Shown piece after piece: positions 1 to 9,130 of a stretch of DNA of 45,736 nt. This DNA comes from Actinomycetes bacterium (GTDB lineage Bacteria; Actinomycetota; Acidimicrobiia; Acidimicrobiales; JAKAOS01), in NCBI GenBank assembly GCA_021791675.1, contig JAJYWE010000001.1:1-45736 (forward strand). Direction: 5' to 3'. Each line of letters starts with the position of its first letter. Position 1 is the first letter of the stretch. A program made the position numbers and the translations under genes. The notes below the pieces were generated by a model that saw nothing but the letters and a program-made list of their open reading frames with translations, was not told the DNA's origin and did no database searches.

Positions 1-548
1 CCGTAGATCTGGGCTCGCTCGCCGGGGAGGAAGAAGTCGCCGGTGAGCGAGGCAACCGCCGGGCCGGCGACGGCGACCACCGCGCCGAGCGCAAGCCGAG
101 TCGCGAGCAGCACCCCGTAGCTGGGGGCGAGACCCGAGGCCGCCTGGGCAACCGACCAGAGCGCCACCGACGCGACCAGCAGGCGCACCCGCGAGACACG
201 GTCCACGAGCACGCCGAAGGGGAGCGTGGCCAGCGCTGCGACGGCCGTCGTGACCGTCACCAGCAGGCCGAGGCGGACCGCACCGACACCGAGCGAGTGC
301 TCGAGTGGGAGGGCGACGGCACCCACCGTGGCCCCGTCCGCGCTCGAGAGCGCGAGGACGCAGGCGAGGAGCGTGACAACGCGGAGTCGGGCCAGACCGC
401 CCACTCGCTCCGCGAGCCGTCCCTCGAGGTTCCGGCCGAACCACGTCGGGAGATGGAACGCCTCGTGGGCCTGCACCCCCGCAGCGGCGTCGGCTTCGCG
501 GGCTCGAACTCCCCGCCTGGCCCACCTTCGGCCGCTCGGGAAGTCCAC
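1..548 (-). CDS. MFS transporter, N-terminal part (runs off the left edge)
   Basis: My minus-strand translation gives ...RLRVVTLLACVLALSSADGATVGAVALPLEHSLGVGAVRLGLLVTVTTAVAALATLPFGVLVDRVSRVRLLVASVALWSVAQAASGLAPSYGVLLATRLALG..., an MFS TM1-TM4 pattern with the DRxxR loop; putative GTG start at 548; no stop before window edge. Confidence 0.75.
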   Translation of the reverse strand, partial: MDFPSGRRWARRGVRAREADAAAGVQAHEAFHLPTWFGRNLEGRLAERVGGLARLRVVTLLACVLALSSADGATVGAVALPLEHSLGVGAVRLGLLVTVTTAVAALATLPFGVLVDRVSRVRLLVASVALWSVAQAASGLAPSYGVLLATRLALGAVVAVAGPAVASLTGDFFLPGERAQIY

Positions 549-731
549 TCCCGCCGACGCTACTCATGCCCCGCTCGAGTCGGTCCCCCTGAAGCGAAGA
601 GCCGGCGCGGAGCCGGTGCAGCCTCGTCGTTCGCAGATCGGCCCCGCGTCGGGGCGTGCGCTGGGGTCGGCGGCGGCACCGGGGAGCGCCATCGCGCCGG
701 TGGGCCCCGGGGGCTAGCATGAGCCCGACCT

Positions 732-803
732 CGGGGAGTAGCGCAGTGGTAGCGCACCTGCTTTGGGAGCAGGAGGTCGGGGGTTCAAATCCCCCCTCCC
801 CGA
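732..803 (+). tRNA. tRNA-Pro (anticodon TGG)
   Basis: Full cloverleaf: acceptor CGGGGAG/CTCCCCG, anticodon arm CCTGC-TTTGGGA-GCAGG, T arm GGGGG-TTCAAAT-CCCCC. Confidence 0.97.
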
Positions 804-807
804 CGGC

Positions 808-881
808 GCGGGCGTAGCTCAATGGCAGAGTCCCAGCCTTCCAAGCTGGTCATGCGGGTTCGATTCCCGTCGCCCGCTCCA
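808..881 (+). tRNA. tRNA-Gly (anticodon TCC), CCA encoded
   Basis: GCGGGCG...CGCCCGC acceptor, anticodon loop TTCCAAG, T loop TTCGATT, terminal TCCA. Confidence 0.96.
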
Positions 882-1055
882 GCGCTTTTCCCCTCCTGAG
901 CAGCAAACCTCCCCACTCCCTGCGCAAGGCGTCGCGGCGCTTCGCGCGCTTTCACGCGGCCTTGTGCCAGAAAGATATGGCACGGGGCTGGCACGAGCCC
1001 CCGCTGCGTTCGCCGCGCCACGCGTGGCGGGGAACGCGGGGCAGGGCGCCTCTCC

Positions 1056-1377
1056 GCGTCGGGCGCGACGAGCGGATCGCTCGAAGACTTCGCGCCGCCG
1101 AGCTCCACGTCGGGGAGCGGCGGGACCGTCTCGAACACCCTCGGCACCACCGCCACGCCCCCGCGTGGAGCGGCGCGGACCGCCTCTCCTCGACCGGCAC
1201 GGCGGGTAGCTGGTCCTGGAACGTGCCCGTGATGCTCAACCCGGGTGAGACCACGCTCACCGCGTCGAGCTTCGACCAGAACGAGATCCTCTCAGACAAC
1301 CCCTCGGCACAGAACGCCCCGACCGCCGCAGCGCTCACGGGCGGCCAGACCGAGGGCGTCCTGAAGGGCAAGGGGCT
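1056..1377 (+). pseudogene. Frameshifted relic of a secreted/Ig-like-domain protein
   Basis: Protein-like segments in two different frames: ASGATSGSLEDFAPPSSTSGSGGTVSNTLGTTATPP, then after a frame change TAGSWSWNVPVMLNPGETTLTASSFDQNEILSDNPSAQNAPTAAAL; no intact ORF. Confidence 0.3.
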
Positions 1378-1709
1378 TGGGGAACAACGGAACGGAAAGT
1401 CACGCCAAGGGCTGCGACCGCCCGAGACCAGATGCCATCCTCCGCTGCTCCAGTGCCTGTGGGCGCCGGCTTCGCCCAGTTCAGGACCACCGTGACACCT
1501 CGCGTAGCGCTCGGTTGCGGAGGGCCGACGCTCTGGCCACGAGTGGACTGTCCTACGTGCCGACGAAGTTCGGTCGTGTTCTTGGGCCCTGGCAATCCTG
1601 GGCCCGCTCGGTGCACATTCCCTGGTGATGCCTGGTACGGCCCCCCAGAAGCTGTCCGCCGACGAAGACTCGGCTTGCCTATCGTGACTCTCCGTTCCGT
1701 TGTTCCCCA
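1378..1709. mobile_element. MITE-like non-autonomous element with 26-bp terminal inverted repeats
   Basis: Left TGGGGAACAACGGAACGGAAAGTCAC (1378-1403); right end (1684-1709) reverse-complements to TGGGGAACAACGGAACGGAGAGTCAC, 25/26 identical; 332 bp, no transposase. Confidence 0.7.
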
Positions 1710-1747
1710 TGGGCCGTGTCCGCCGGAGCTCACGGGATCGCAGGAGG

Positions 1748-1987
1748 TCAGGTAATCGGCTCGACCGGGCGCCCGATGGCGGCCGCGTTGTTGCTGAGCG
1801 GGCCGTCGAGCGTCCACACCTGGGTTCCGGCCTGCTCCGCCAGGTGTTCGGTCAGCGACCCGCCCGGCGCGTACGAGTCCTCGCCGGGAGCCACCCAGCT
1901 TCGAGCTACGCACGCAGGCCTGGCTGGCTGGCGTTCGTCGCCAACCATGAGGGCGACGAGCAGGCCGGCGTCGACCACGACACCCAT
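1748..1987 (-). pseudogene. Internally deleted VapC-type PIN-domain toxin remnant
   Basis: 79 aa: PIN-like N-terminus MGVVVDAGLLVALMVGDE and C-terminus LTEHLAEQAGTQVWTLDGPLSNNAAAIGRPVEPIT, with the usual middle missing. Confidence 0.55.
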
Positions 1988-2054
1988 CCCGGCCGGCCGA
2001 CCTCGAAGGGGGCCGCGCGGGAACCAAGCCGGCCGGTGAGAGGTCGGAGCCACC

Positions 2055-3458
2055 GTGCCCGTCCCCGCTCGCCACTCCGTCGCGCCGTCCCGCCCCGGGC
2101 TGCCGGGTCCGCCTGCCCCGGAGGCTCGCCCGGCGCCGAGGTGGCTGGCCGGACCGACCCCGGCGCGGTCGCGAGCTCGCCGTGCCGGACCCCTCCTCGC
2201 GCTCGGGCTCGCTGCACTCTGCACCGGGTGCTCTTCGGCCCCGGCACCCAGCTCGCGATCCTCCGAGCCGCCCCCGAGGAGCGCCACGACCGGGGTGCCC
2301 GGCACCGCGACGGTGCCGCCTCGCACGACGACTTCGCCGAGCACCTCGAACGCCGGAGGAGGCACCACCAGCACGGCGCCACCTCCCACCACGATTGTGG
2401 CTCCCACCGTGACGTCCAGCGCCCACTGCGACGCGACGGCGGCGATCGACTCCTGGAGCCTCGCACGCCGGGCCGCCCAGCTCCTCGTGGCCCCGGTGGA
2501 GGAGGACGACGTCGCGGCCGCGCTGCCCCTGGTGCGAGCCGGGGCGGGTGCCATCATCCTCTTCGGCAGCGCGGCGCCGGCAAACCTCGCCGCCCAGCTC
2601 GACGCGCTCGACGCGGCTGCGCAGGGCGGGGTCGCCCCGATCGTGATGACCGACGAGGAAGGGGGCGCGGTCCAGCGGATCGCGAACGTGGTCGGCGACG
2701 TGCCCTCGGCTCGGACCATGGCCGCGACCATGACCCCGGCGGCGGTGACGGCGCTCGCTCGCCAGCTCGGCACCCGGATGCGATCCCTCGGGATCCGGAT
2801 GGACCTCGCCCCCGTGCTCGACGTGAACGACGGGCCGGGACCGAACGCCAGCTATCCCGACGGCACCCGCTCCTTCAGCGCCGACCCCGCAGTCGCCGCC
2901 ACCTACGGGCTCGCCTTCGCGACCGGGCTCGAGGAGGCGGGCGTGGTGCCGGTGGTGAAGCACTTCCCCGGGCTCGGCCACGCGAGTGGGAACACCGACG
3001 TCGGACCGGCTACGACCCCACCGCTCTCGTTCCTCGAGGGTGACGACCTGATCCCGTTCCGGGACGCGATTGCAGCGGGCATCCCTGTCGTGATGGTCTC
3101 GAACGCGACCGTCCCCGGGCTCACCAGCGGACCGGCAAGCCTGTCGGAGGCGGCCGTCACCGGGCTCCTCCGGGACCGGCTCGGCTTCCGGGGCCTCGTC
3201 ATGACGGACTCGCTCTCCGCCGGGGCGATCGCCGCGACGGGTCTCGGCGTGCCCACCGCCGCGGTGGTCGCCGTGCTGGCTGGCGTCCAGATGCTCCTCT
3301 ACACCGCCCCGAGCGCGACGGCCGCCACGACGACCGGCTTCGCGACGATCCAGGCGCTCGTCGCCGCAGTCCAGGACAGGAGGCTCAACGTCTCGGTGCT
3401 CGATGCCGACGTCGCGGCCGTTCTCCGGTTGAAAGGGGTGTCACCCTGCGCTACCTGA
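2055..3458 (+). CDS. Glycoside hydrolase family 3 (NagZ-like beta-N-acetylhexosaminidase), lipoprotein
   Basis: Signal/lipobox LALGLAALCTGCSS; GH3 motifs DEEGGAVQRI, VVKHFPGLGHASGNTDVGPATT, GFRGLVMTDSLSAGAI. Confidence 0.88.
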   Translation: MPVPARHSVAPSRPGLPGPPAPEARPAPRWLAGPTPARSRARRAGPLLALGLAALCTGCSSAPAPSSRSSEPPPRSATTGVPGTATVPPRTTTSPSTSNAGGGTTSTAPPPTTIVAPTVTSSAHCDATAAIDSWSLARRAAQLLVAPVEEDDVAAALPLVRAGAGAIILFGSAAPANLAAQLDALDAAAQGGVAPIVMTDEEGGAVQRIANVVGDVPSARTMAATMTPAAVTALARQLGTRMRSLGIRMDLAPVLDVNDGPGPNASYPDGTRSFSADPAVAATYGLAFATGLEEAGVVPVVKHFPGLGHASGNTDVGPATTPPLSFLEGDDLIPFRDAIAAGIPVVMVSNATVPGLTSGPASLSEAAVTGLLRDRLGFRGLVMTDSLSAGAIAATGLGVPTAAVVAVLAGVQMLLYTAPSATAATTTGFATIQALVAAVQDRRLNVSVLDADVAAVLRLKGVSPCAT

Positions 3459-4562
3459 CGGCGCCTTCGAAACGCCGGCAGGCAGGGTCGTGCTGGTGCC
3501 GGTCGACACCGGGCCCGGTGTGGCCGTAGGCGAGCTCGAGCTGCTCGACCCCGAGCTCAACTTCGGGAGCATGTCCGGGTACTCCCGCGCGAGGAACGCG
3601 AGCAGGCCCTCGCGCACCGCTCCCTGGAGGCGCCACCCCGCCCAGGGATCCGGCGCGCTCACCGTGGCATGGAGCTGCGCGCCGCCCTGCCCGGCCCAGG
3701 TGACGTCCAGCCGGCCGATTCGGCCGTCCCAGTCAGCGAGCGTGCCGAGGAGCCGGGACAGCTCTTCCCTGACCGGCTCCACAGGGAGGCGGGGGTCGAC
3801 CAGGACATCCACGACCTCCACGCGCCGCATCCCGGTCCGGGTCCAGTTCTCGAAGCTCGTCCCGACGAAGGTCGAGATCGGCAGCACCAGGCAGCGTCGG
3901 TCCCAGAGCCGGAGCACCACGTGGGTGAGCCGGATCTCCTCGACCTGCCCCCAGGTCCCGTTGACGACGACGATGTCGTCGACGCGGACCGGCTGCGCAA
4001 TGGCGATCTGGATGCCGGCGAGCAGGTTCTCCGTGATGGGACGCGCGGCGATGCCGACGACGACCCCCAGGATCCCCGCCGACGCGAGCAGGCTGGCCCC
4101 GGCGACGCGGACCTGCGGGAAGCTGAAGAGGATGAGTGCGAGCGCCAACAGCACGATCGCAACCCCCGCCATCCGACGGAAGACGATGACCTGCGTCTTC
4201 GAGCTGCGAGCAGCGATCGCGTCCTTGCCCTCAGAGGGCAGCCGGTCGACGAACAGGTCCTCCAGCACCGAAATGGCCCGATAGGCGACCCAGGCCCCCG
4301 CGGCGACCCCCGCCACGTAGAGCCCGTGGGCGACCCCGGCGCCCGCCGCGCCGGGGACCGGGCGGACGGTCTGGGTCAGCGCCGCGCCGATCACCGTGAG
4401 CAATGCTCGGCCCGGCCCCGTGAGACGGTCCAGGACGGGGTGTTCGGCCGTGTCCGAGACTCGGCGGGCGCCGCGCCGAACGACGAACCCGAGGACCACG
4501 GCGACGACGAGGCCGGCGAGTCCGCCGCCGACCACGACTGCGATGTGCTCGAGCTCCCCCAC
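3441..4562 (-). CDS. Mechanosensitive ion channel, MscS family
   Basis: N-terminal TM helices; ASAGILGVVVGIAARPITENLLAGIQIAIAQPVRVDDIVVVNGTWGQVEEIRLTHVVLRLWDRRCLVLPIS is typical MscS TM3/beta domain; overlaps the GH3 3' end by 18 bp. Confidence 0.92.
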   Translation of the reverse strand: MGELEHIAVVVGGGLAGLVVAVVLGFVVRRGARRVSDTAEHPVLDRLTGPGRALLTVIGAALTQTVRPVPGAAGAGVAHGLYVAGVAAGAWVAYRAISVLEDLFVDRLPSEGKDAIAARSSKTQVIVFRRMAGVAIVLLALALILFSFPQVRVAGASLLASAGILGVVVGIAARPITENLLAGIQIAIAQPVRVDDIVVVNGTWGQVEEIRLTHVVLRLWDRRCLVLPISTFVGTSFENWTRTGMRRVEVVDVLVDPRLPVEPVREELSRLLGTLADWDGRIGRLDVTWAGQGGAQLHATVSAPDPWAGWRLQGAVREGLLAFLAREYPDMLPKLSSGSSSSSSPTATPGPVSTGTSTTLPAGVSKAPSGSAG

Positions 4563-4714
4563 GACCCCCCCTCACTCCCCTGAGCTCCGCCGAGGCTGCC
4601 TACGCCCCCTGCCTGGTCCCCCTGGCCTGCCCCCGCCGCTCACCCGCCCGCCTCTCTGCGCCCGGCCGGTCGCTCCCCCAGCCGTCGGCGCCTGCACCGC
4701 GGGCCGCAGCGCCG

Positions 4715-5908
4715 CTACGGCCGCGGGAGCGCGCTCGCGACCACCTTGTAGCAGTGCCCGCCTCGCGGCCCGGTCAACGCGACGACCAGGAAGTACGGCT
4801 CCCAGCCGAGCCGACGCCGCAGCGCTGCCGGCGGTATCGGTGAGGTCCTGGTGCCGGCGAGGCGGTCGACCAGGGTCGCATCGAGCACCGGGAGGTCCTG
4901 GTCCGTCCCGCCCCAGCGGAACCGGGCGCGGAGGCCGCCGTCGGTTCCCCACCGGAGCGCGAGCTCCCTCCCGACCTCGACCACCGCGACCGACCCGTGG
5001 TCTCCCTGGAGCTGCCAGTACGCGATCGAGGGTCCGTTGAAGCCGAGCAGGGGCCGCCCGGCGGGCGCGACCGCCGAGCCGAGGATGCGACGCGCCTGGA
5101 GGGGACCTGCACCGCCGAACAGGACGGGCGGCTCCTCGAGGAGCACCCCCTCCGGTCGGCTGGGGTCGAACAACGGGGCGTCGGACGCGATCCTGCCCCG
5201 GACGAGACAGAGCGGCTGCAGGTGCACCTGCGGCGGTCCATCCGCCACTCCCGGCGGAGGTCCCGGCGCGGGAACCGGCGGAGGTCCCGGCGCAGGGGCC
5301 TGCGTTGGCCCCCGCTCCTCCGGGTCGTCTCCTGCCCCGAGACGGGGCCCTGCACCAGCCTCGCGGTCGGCCGTCAACCCCTCGGGCGCTTCGCCCTCCG
5401 GACGGAGTGCCGGTGCCGCCTCCGCTCCGGCGCCTGCTTCCGCACCGGACGGGGGGGGATCCGCTCCCTCCAGCTCGAGCCCGAGGAAGCCCCCCCAACG
5501 GCGAAACCGACCCCCCTCGCCAGACGCTCCGCGCTCCCGCTCCTCACGCCCCCCGCTCCCCCTGGGGTGACGCCGATGTGCTGTGCGTCTGGACGTCTCC
5601 TGCACACGGGCCCTCTCCTCCAACCCGTCGCGGAGATCCTCCACGTCCACCGTCGCCGTGACGTCGTGCCACTCGGGATCGGTGAGGTCGGCAACCGAGG
5701 GATCCACCACGGCAGCCGGCCACGAGGCGCGCACGAAGGCGCCGGAGGCGAGGTCCACCGCAACGCAGCCCCCGTCACCCGCCGCCAGCACGAGCAGCTC
5801 GAGCTCGGCACCCGGGCGGGTCTCCCGGAGGGCGAGCTGGCGCCCGCGACCGTGGCGCTGGAGGCGCTCCGCCGGGGAGCGGCCAGCCGACGGGCTCGCG
5901 TCGATCAC
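4715..5908 (-). CDS. Hypothetical protein: two conserved-looking domains joined by a Pro/Gly/Ala-rich linker
   Basis: GTG start at 5908 just downstream of the DUF255 gene; C-terminal ARRILGSAVAPAGRPLLGFNGPSIAYWQLQGDHGSVAVVEVGRELALRWGTDGG...LGWEPYFLVVALTGPRGGHCYKVVASALPRP. Confidence 0.6.
   Translation of the reverse strand: MIDASPSAGRSPAERLQRHGRGRQLALRETRPGAELELLVLAAGDGGCVAVDLASGAFVRASWPAAVVDPSVADLTDPEWHDVTATVDVEDLRDGLEERARVQETSRRTAHRRHPRGSGGREERERGASGEGGRFRRWGGFLGLELEGADPPPSGAEAGAGAEAAPALRPEGEAPEGLTADREAGAGPRLGAGDDPEERGPTQAPAPGPPPVPAPGPPPGVADGPPQVHLQPLCLVRGRIASDAPLFDPSRPEGVLLEEPPVLFGGAGPLQARRILGSAVAPAGRPLLGFNGPSIAYWQLQGDHGSVAVVEVGRELALRWGTDGGLRARFRWGGTDQDLPVLDATLVDRLAGTRTSPIPPAALRRRLGWEPYFLVVALTGPRGGHCYKVVASALPRP
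5251..5293. repeat. Two direct copies of CCGGCGGAGGTCCCGGCGC (24-bp period) encoding the PAPGPPP linker repeat
   Basis: Identical 19-mers at 5251-5269 and 5275-5293. Confidence 0.8.
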
Positions 5909-5933
5909 CGCCGTCCCTCCGTCCCCGAGTCGA

Positions 5934-8192
5934 TCATCGCCGGACCCCCCCGATCGCATCGAGCTGGGTCCCGAGCTCGTCGGCGCGCTCGGCCGGGAGC
6001 CCGCACGCGTAGCCCCTGCAGACATAGGCGCGCCCCGTCTGGCGCCCCGCCCAGAGCGGGGAGTCGTACGGGTCGCCCCAGGCCAGGACGGCACCCGGCA
6101 GGAAGCGCCGTCCGACCTCGGCCACGAGGTCGGGTGCGACCCCCGGGACGACGACCTCGGAGGGGGTGGCGCAGGTGGCATGGAGCGCAACGAGCGCCCA
6201 GCCGGCCCCGAGCGGCGCGGCGCGCATCCAGTCGGCGAGCATCGCAAGGATCCGCTCCCCCTTGGCCACCAGCTCCTCGTTCCCGAGGAGCCGCCCGAGT
6301 CGCCAGAGGGCGAAAGCCGCCGTGGCGTTGGCAGAGGGGATCGCACCGTCGAACACGTCCTTCATGCGCACCGCGAGCGGTGGCGCGTCGCGACCGACGG
6401 TGTCGAAGCCTCCGTCCTCGGCGTCCCAGAAAAGCCGGACCAGCTCGGCTGCGGCCGTGTGGGCCTCGTCGGTCCAAATGGCCCGCCCACTTGCCTCGCC
6501 GAGCCGGGTGAAGGCGTCCACGAGCCAGGCGTAGTCCGCCGCGACGGCCAGCTGACCGGCCCGTCCCTGTCGGTAGGAGCGCAGCCAACGGCCGTCGGCG
6601 CGCCGGAGCGCGCCGAGGAGGAACGTCCCGATGCGCTCCGCAGCGGCGAGCCAACGCGACGACCCGGTCGCAAGCGCCGCCTCCGCGAGGACGCCGGCGG
6701 CCATTGCGTTCCACTCGGTGAGCACCTTGTCGTCGCGGCCGGGGCGCGCACGGCGCAGGCGAGCGGCGGCCAGTCGGGCGCGCGCCGCCTCGATATCCGC
6801 CGGCAGCTCCCCTCGCGAGAGCCGGAGCGTATCGGCGGCTGCCGTGCCCCCGGGTGGCGGCCATGGCCGGTGGAGGATCGAGCGGCCAGCGAAGTTGCCG
6901 CGGTCGGTCACGCCCCACCACTCGCACGCAAGGCCGGCGAGCTCGGGGCCGAGCACCCCCTCGACCTCGGCGGGCGTCCAGACGTAGTACCGCCCCTCAC
7001 CCTCGGGCGAGTCGGCGTCCTCCGAGGAGTGCAGCCCCCCCGCCGGATCGCCGAGCTCGTCACAGAGGTACTCGAGGGTCTCCTCTGCGAGGCCGAGCCA
7101 GGTCGCTCGTCCCGTGGCCTGCCAGGCGTGCAGGTATGCCCGCGCCAGACCAGCCTGGTCGTAGGCCATCTTCTCGAAGTGCGGCACCAGCCAGGCGGCA
7201 TCCGTGGCGTAGCGTGCGAAGCCGCCCCCCAGATGGTCACGGATGCCCCCTGCGGCCATGGCCCCGAGGGCGCTCTCCAGGATCTCCACGGCGAGGCCCG
7301 GATCGACACCGCCGACCGGAGCGACGCCGAGGCGTGCGAGGAGGTCGAGGACGGCAGGCTGGGGGAACTTCGGTGCTCGGCCGAAGCCGCCGCGGGCACG
7401 GTCCCACTCCCGGACGAGGGCAGCGAAGGCTTGCGCGAGGACCGCCGGACCGTCCACCCCCTCGAGCGGCGCTACGCCAGAGCTTGCCGTGGGGCCCAGC
7501 CGAGCGTCGCTCGCGGCGCTCCCGCCCGCATCGGCACCTTCGCGCGGGGCCCTCGGAGCGACCGTCCCCACCGCCCCGCCACGCGCCGGCAGCCGGGTGC
7601 GCTGGCGGACTGCCGCGAGGAGGGAGTCCGCGTCGGCGAGCACCGCCGCCCGGCGCTCCCGCCAGGCCGCCGAGACGGCGGCGAGCAAGCCGGGAAAACC
7701 GGGCAGGCCGTGGCGGGCCTCGGGAGGGAAGTAGGTCCCCCCGAAGAAGGGCCGGCCGTCCGGCGTCAGGAAGACGGTCATCGGCCATCCCCCTTGGCCG
7801 GTGAGCGCCTGGACCGCCTCCATGTAGAGCGCGTCGACGTCCGGGCGCTCCTCGCGGTCCACCTTGATCGGGACGAAGGAGTCGTTCAGCACCGCCGCCA
7901 CATCGGGGTCCTCGAAGGACTCGTGCGCCATGACGTGGCACCAGTGGCACGCGGCGTAGCCGACCGAGAGGAGGATGGGGACGTCCCGCCGTGCGGCCTC
8001 GGCGAGGGCCTCGGGACCCCACTCCCACCAGTCCACGGGGTTCCCGGCGTGTTGGAGCAGGTAGGGGCTCGAGGAGCCTGCGAGCCGGTTCGGCCGCCGC
8101 GACCCGCCGCCCACGCCACTCGAGCCACTTCGATCGCCCGCGCCGCCTGGGCCGCCCACGGCACCAGCCGCGCCGCTCGTGTCACTGCTCAT
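5934..8192 (-). CDS. yyaL: DUF255 / thioredoxin-domain protein (YyaL/SPATA20 family)
   Basis: [29 protein letters not shown]...[55 protein letters not shown]. Confidence 0.93.
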   Translation of the reverse strand: MSSDTSGAAGAVGGPGGAGDRSGSSGVGGGSRRPNRLAGSSSPYLLQHAGNPVDWWEWGPEALAEAARRDVPILLSVGYAACHWCHVMAHESFEDPDVAAVLNDSFVPIKVDREERPDVDALYMEAVQALTGQGGWPMTVFLTPDGRPFFGGTYFPPEARHGLPGFPGLLAAVSAAWRERRAAVLADADSLLAAVRQRTRLPARGGAVGTVAPRAPREGADAGGSAASDARLGPTASSGVAPLEGVDGPAVLAQAFAALVREWDRARGGFGRAPKFPQPAVLDLLARLGVAPVGGVDPGLAVEILESALGAMAAGGIRDHLGGGFARYATDAAWLVPHFEKMAYDQAGLARAYLHAWQATGRATWLGLAEETLEYLCDELGDPAGGLHSSEDADSPEGEGRYYVWTPAEVEGVLGPELAGLACEWWGVTDRGNFAGRSILHRPWPPPGGTAAADTLRLSRGELPADIEAARARLAAARLRRARPGRDDKVLTEWNAMAAGVLAEAALATGSSRWLAAAERIGTFLLGALRRADGRWLRSYRQGRAGQLAVAADYAWLVDAFTRLGEASGRAIWTDEAHTAAAELVRLFWDAEDGGFDTVGRDAPPLAVRMKDVFDGAIPSANATAAFALWRLGRLLGNEELVAKGERILAMLADWMRAAPLGAGWALVALHATCATPSEVVVPGVAPDLVAEVGRRFLPGAVLAWGDPYDSPLWAGRQTGRAYVCRGYACGLPAERADELGTQLDAIGGVRR

Positions 8193-9130
8193 GCCACGGC
8201 CAACCCGGCGTCCAGGGACGCGACCGCCCGCTCGTAGGCCACACGCGCAACGGCGTCGAGACCGTCGTTCCGCATCAGGCGGAAGCCCTGGACCCGCACC
8301 TCGTCGGCCGAGGGCAGGAAGCGCAACACCCGGATCCCCGAACGCTCGACGCGCGCCGCCTCGCGGGCGAGGCCGAGCGTGGGGAGACGGCGAGCGATCC
8401 GGTCCGCTGGCGCCGGTGGGTCTGCCGGGTCGTAGGCCATCGGTGCAACCACCACCACGAGCTCGACCGGCTCCGCCGCCACGAGATCGAGGTTGGTCGT
8501 CGAATGCGTCCCGCCGTCCACCAGCACCTGCCGGCCGACCCGGACCGGTGGATAGAGACCGGGAACCGCGCAGGACGCGCGCACGGCCTGGGCGAGCCCT
8601 GCGCGAGCCTCTTCCCCCTCACGCCCGAGCACCACGCGCCGACCGGAGAAGATGTCCACGCCGCAGAGCCAGAGCGGCGCGTCCGGCCAGGCGTCGGGAA
8701 GGTCCGTCTCGAGGCGGAACCGGCTCGCCCCGAAGGTGAGCAGCCCCGCCGGGAAGGCCTGCCCGAGGACGGCCGGGACGGGCGGGATGGGCACCCGCAC
8801 AGCGCTTCGCGCGAGGACGAACGCCGAGCCGGTGAGGCGCCGGACGAAGCCGAGCGGGCTGCGGTAGGAGGGTTCGGGGATGGAGCCCGTCTGGGTGACG
8901 AGCCCCCAGAGGGTTTCGGGGCTGTGACCCGTTCGGAGGTAGGCAGCGACAACGCTGCCCGCGGAGGTCCCGACCAGGAGCCGGGAAGCCGAGACGTCGA
9001 GCCCGCCCACCTCACCGAGGGCCCGGAGGACCCCGATCTCGCTTGCGATCCCGACCAGCCCTCCCGCCCCCAGCACCACGGCGACCCGCTCCGGGGGGGG
9101 AACGGAGCCCCGCGCCGTCTGGACGGTCAC
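8189..9130 (-). CDS. Patatin-like phospholipase
   Basis: [29 protein letters not shown] nucleophile elbow, [17 protein letters not shown] start overlaps upstream stop (GTGA). Confidence 0.85.
   Translation of the reverse strand: MTVQTARGSVPPPERVAVVLGAGGLVGIASEIGVLRALGEVGGLDVSASRLLVGTSAGSVVAAYLRTGHSPETLWGLVTQTGSIPEPSYRSPLGFVRRLTGSAFVLARSAVRVPIPPVPAVLGQAFPAGLLTFGASRFRLETDLPDAWPDAPLWLCGVDIFSGRRVVLGREGEEARAGLAQAVRASCAVPGLYPPVRVGRQVLVDGGTHSTTNLDLVAAEPVELVVVVAPMAYDPADPPAPADRIARRLPTLGLAREAARVERSGIRVLRFLPSADEVRVQGFRLMRNDGLDAVARVAYERAVASLDAGLAVA

Noticed and set aside
785-1156. Minus-strand ORF containing GDGNRTRMTSLEGWDSAIELRP
   Set aside because: This peptide is the well-known spurious translation of the reverse strand of a tRNA-Gly gene.
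952-1710. Possible transposase in the TIR element (ORFs beginning MGNNGTESH on both strands)
   Set aside because: The shared N-terminus is just the TIR read from each end; no DDE/HTH features and only ~330 bp available.
732-1750. Phage/ICE attachment-site duplication from the tRNAs
   Set aside because: I found no second copy of either tRNA 3' end downstream in the window, and no integrase.
1335-2981. 548-aa minus-strand ORF spanning the TIR element and the GH3 gene
   Set aside because: Crosses the inverted-repeat element and is antisense to GH3; no coherent domain.
5583-8237. 884-aa plus-strand ORF
   Set aside because: Antisense shadow of the YyaL/DUF255 gene and hypothetical gene; no recognisable domain.
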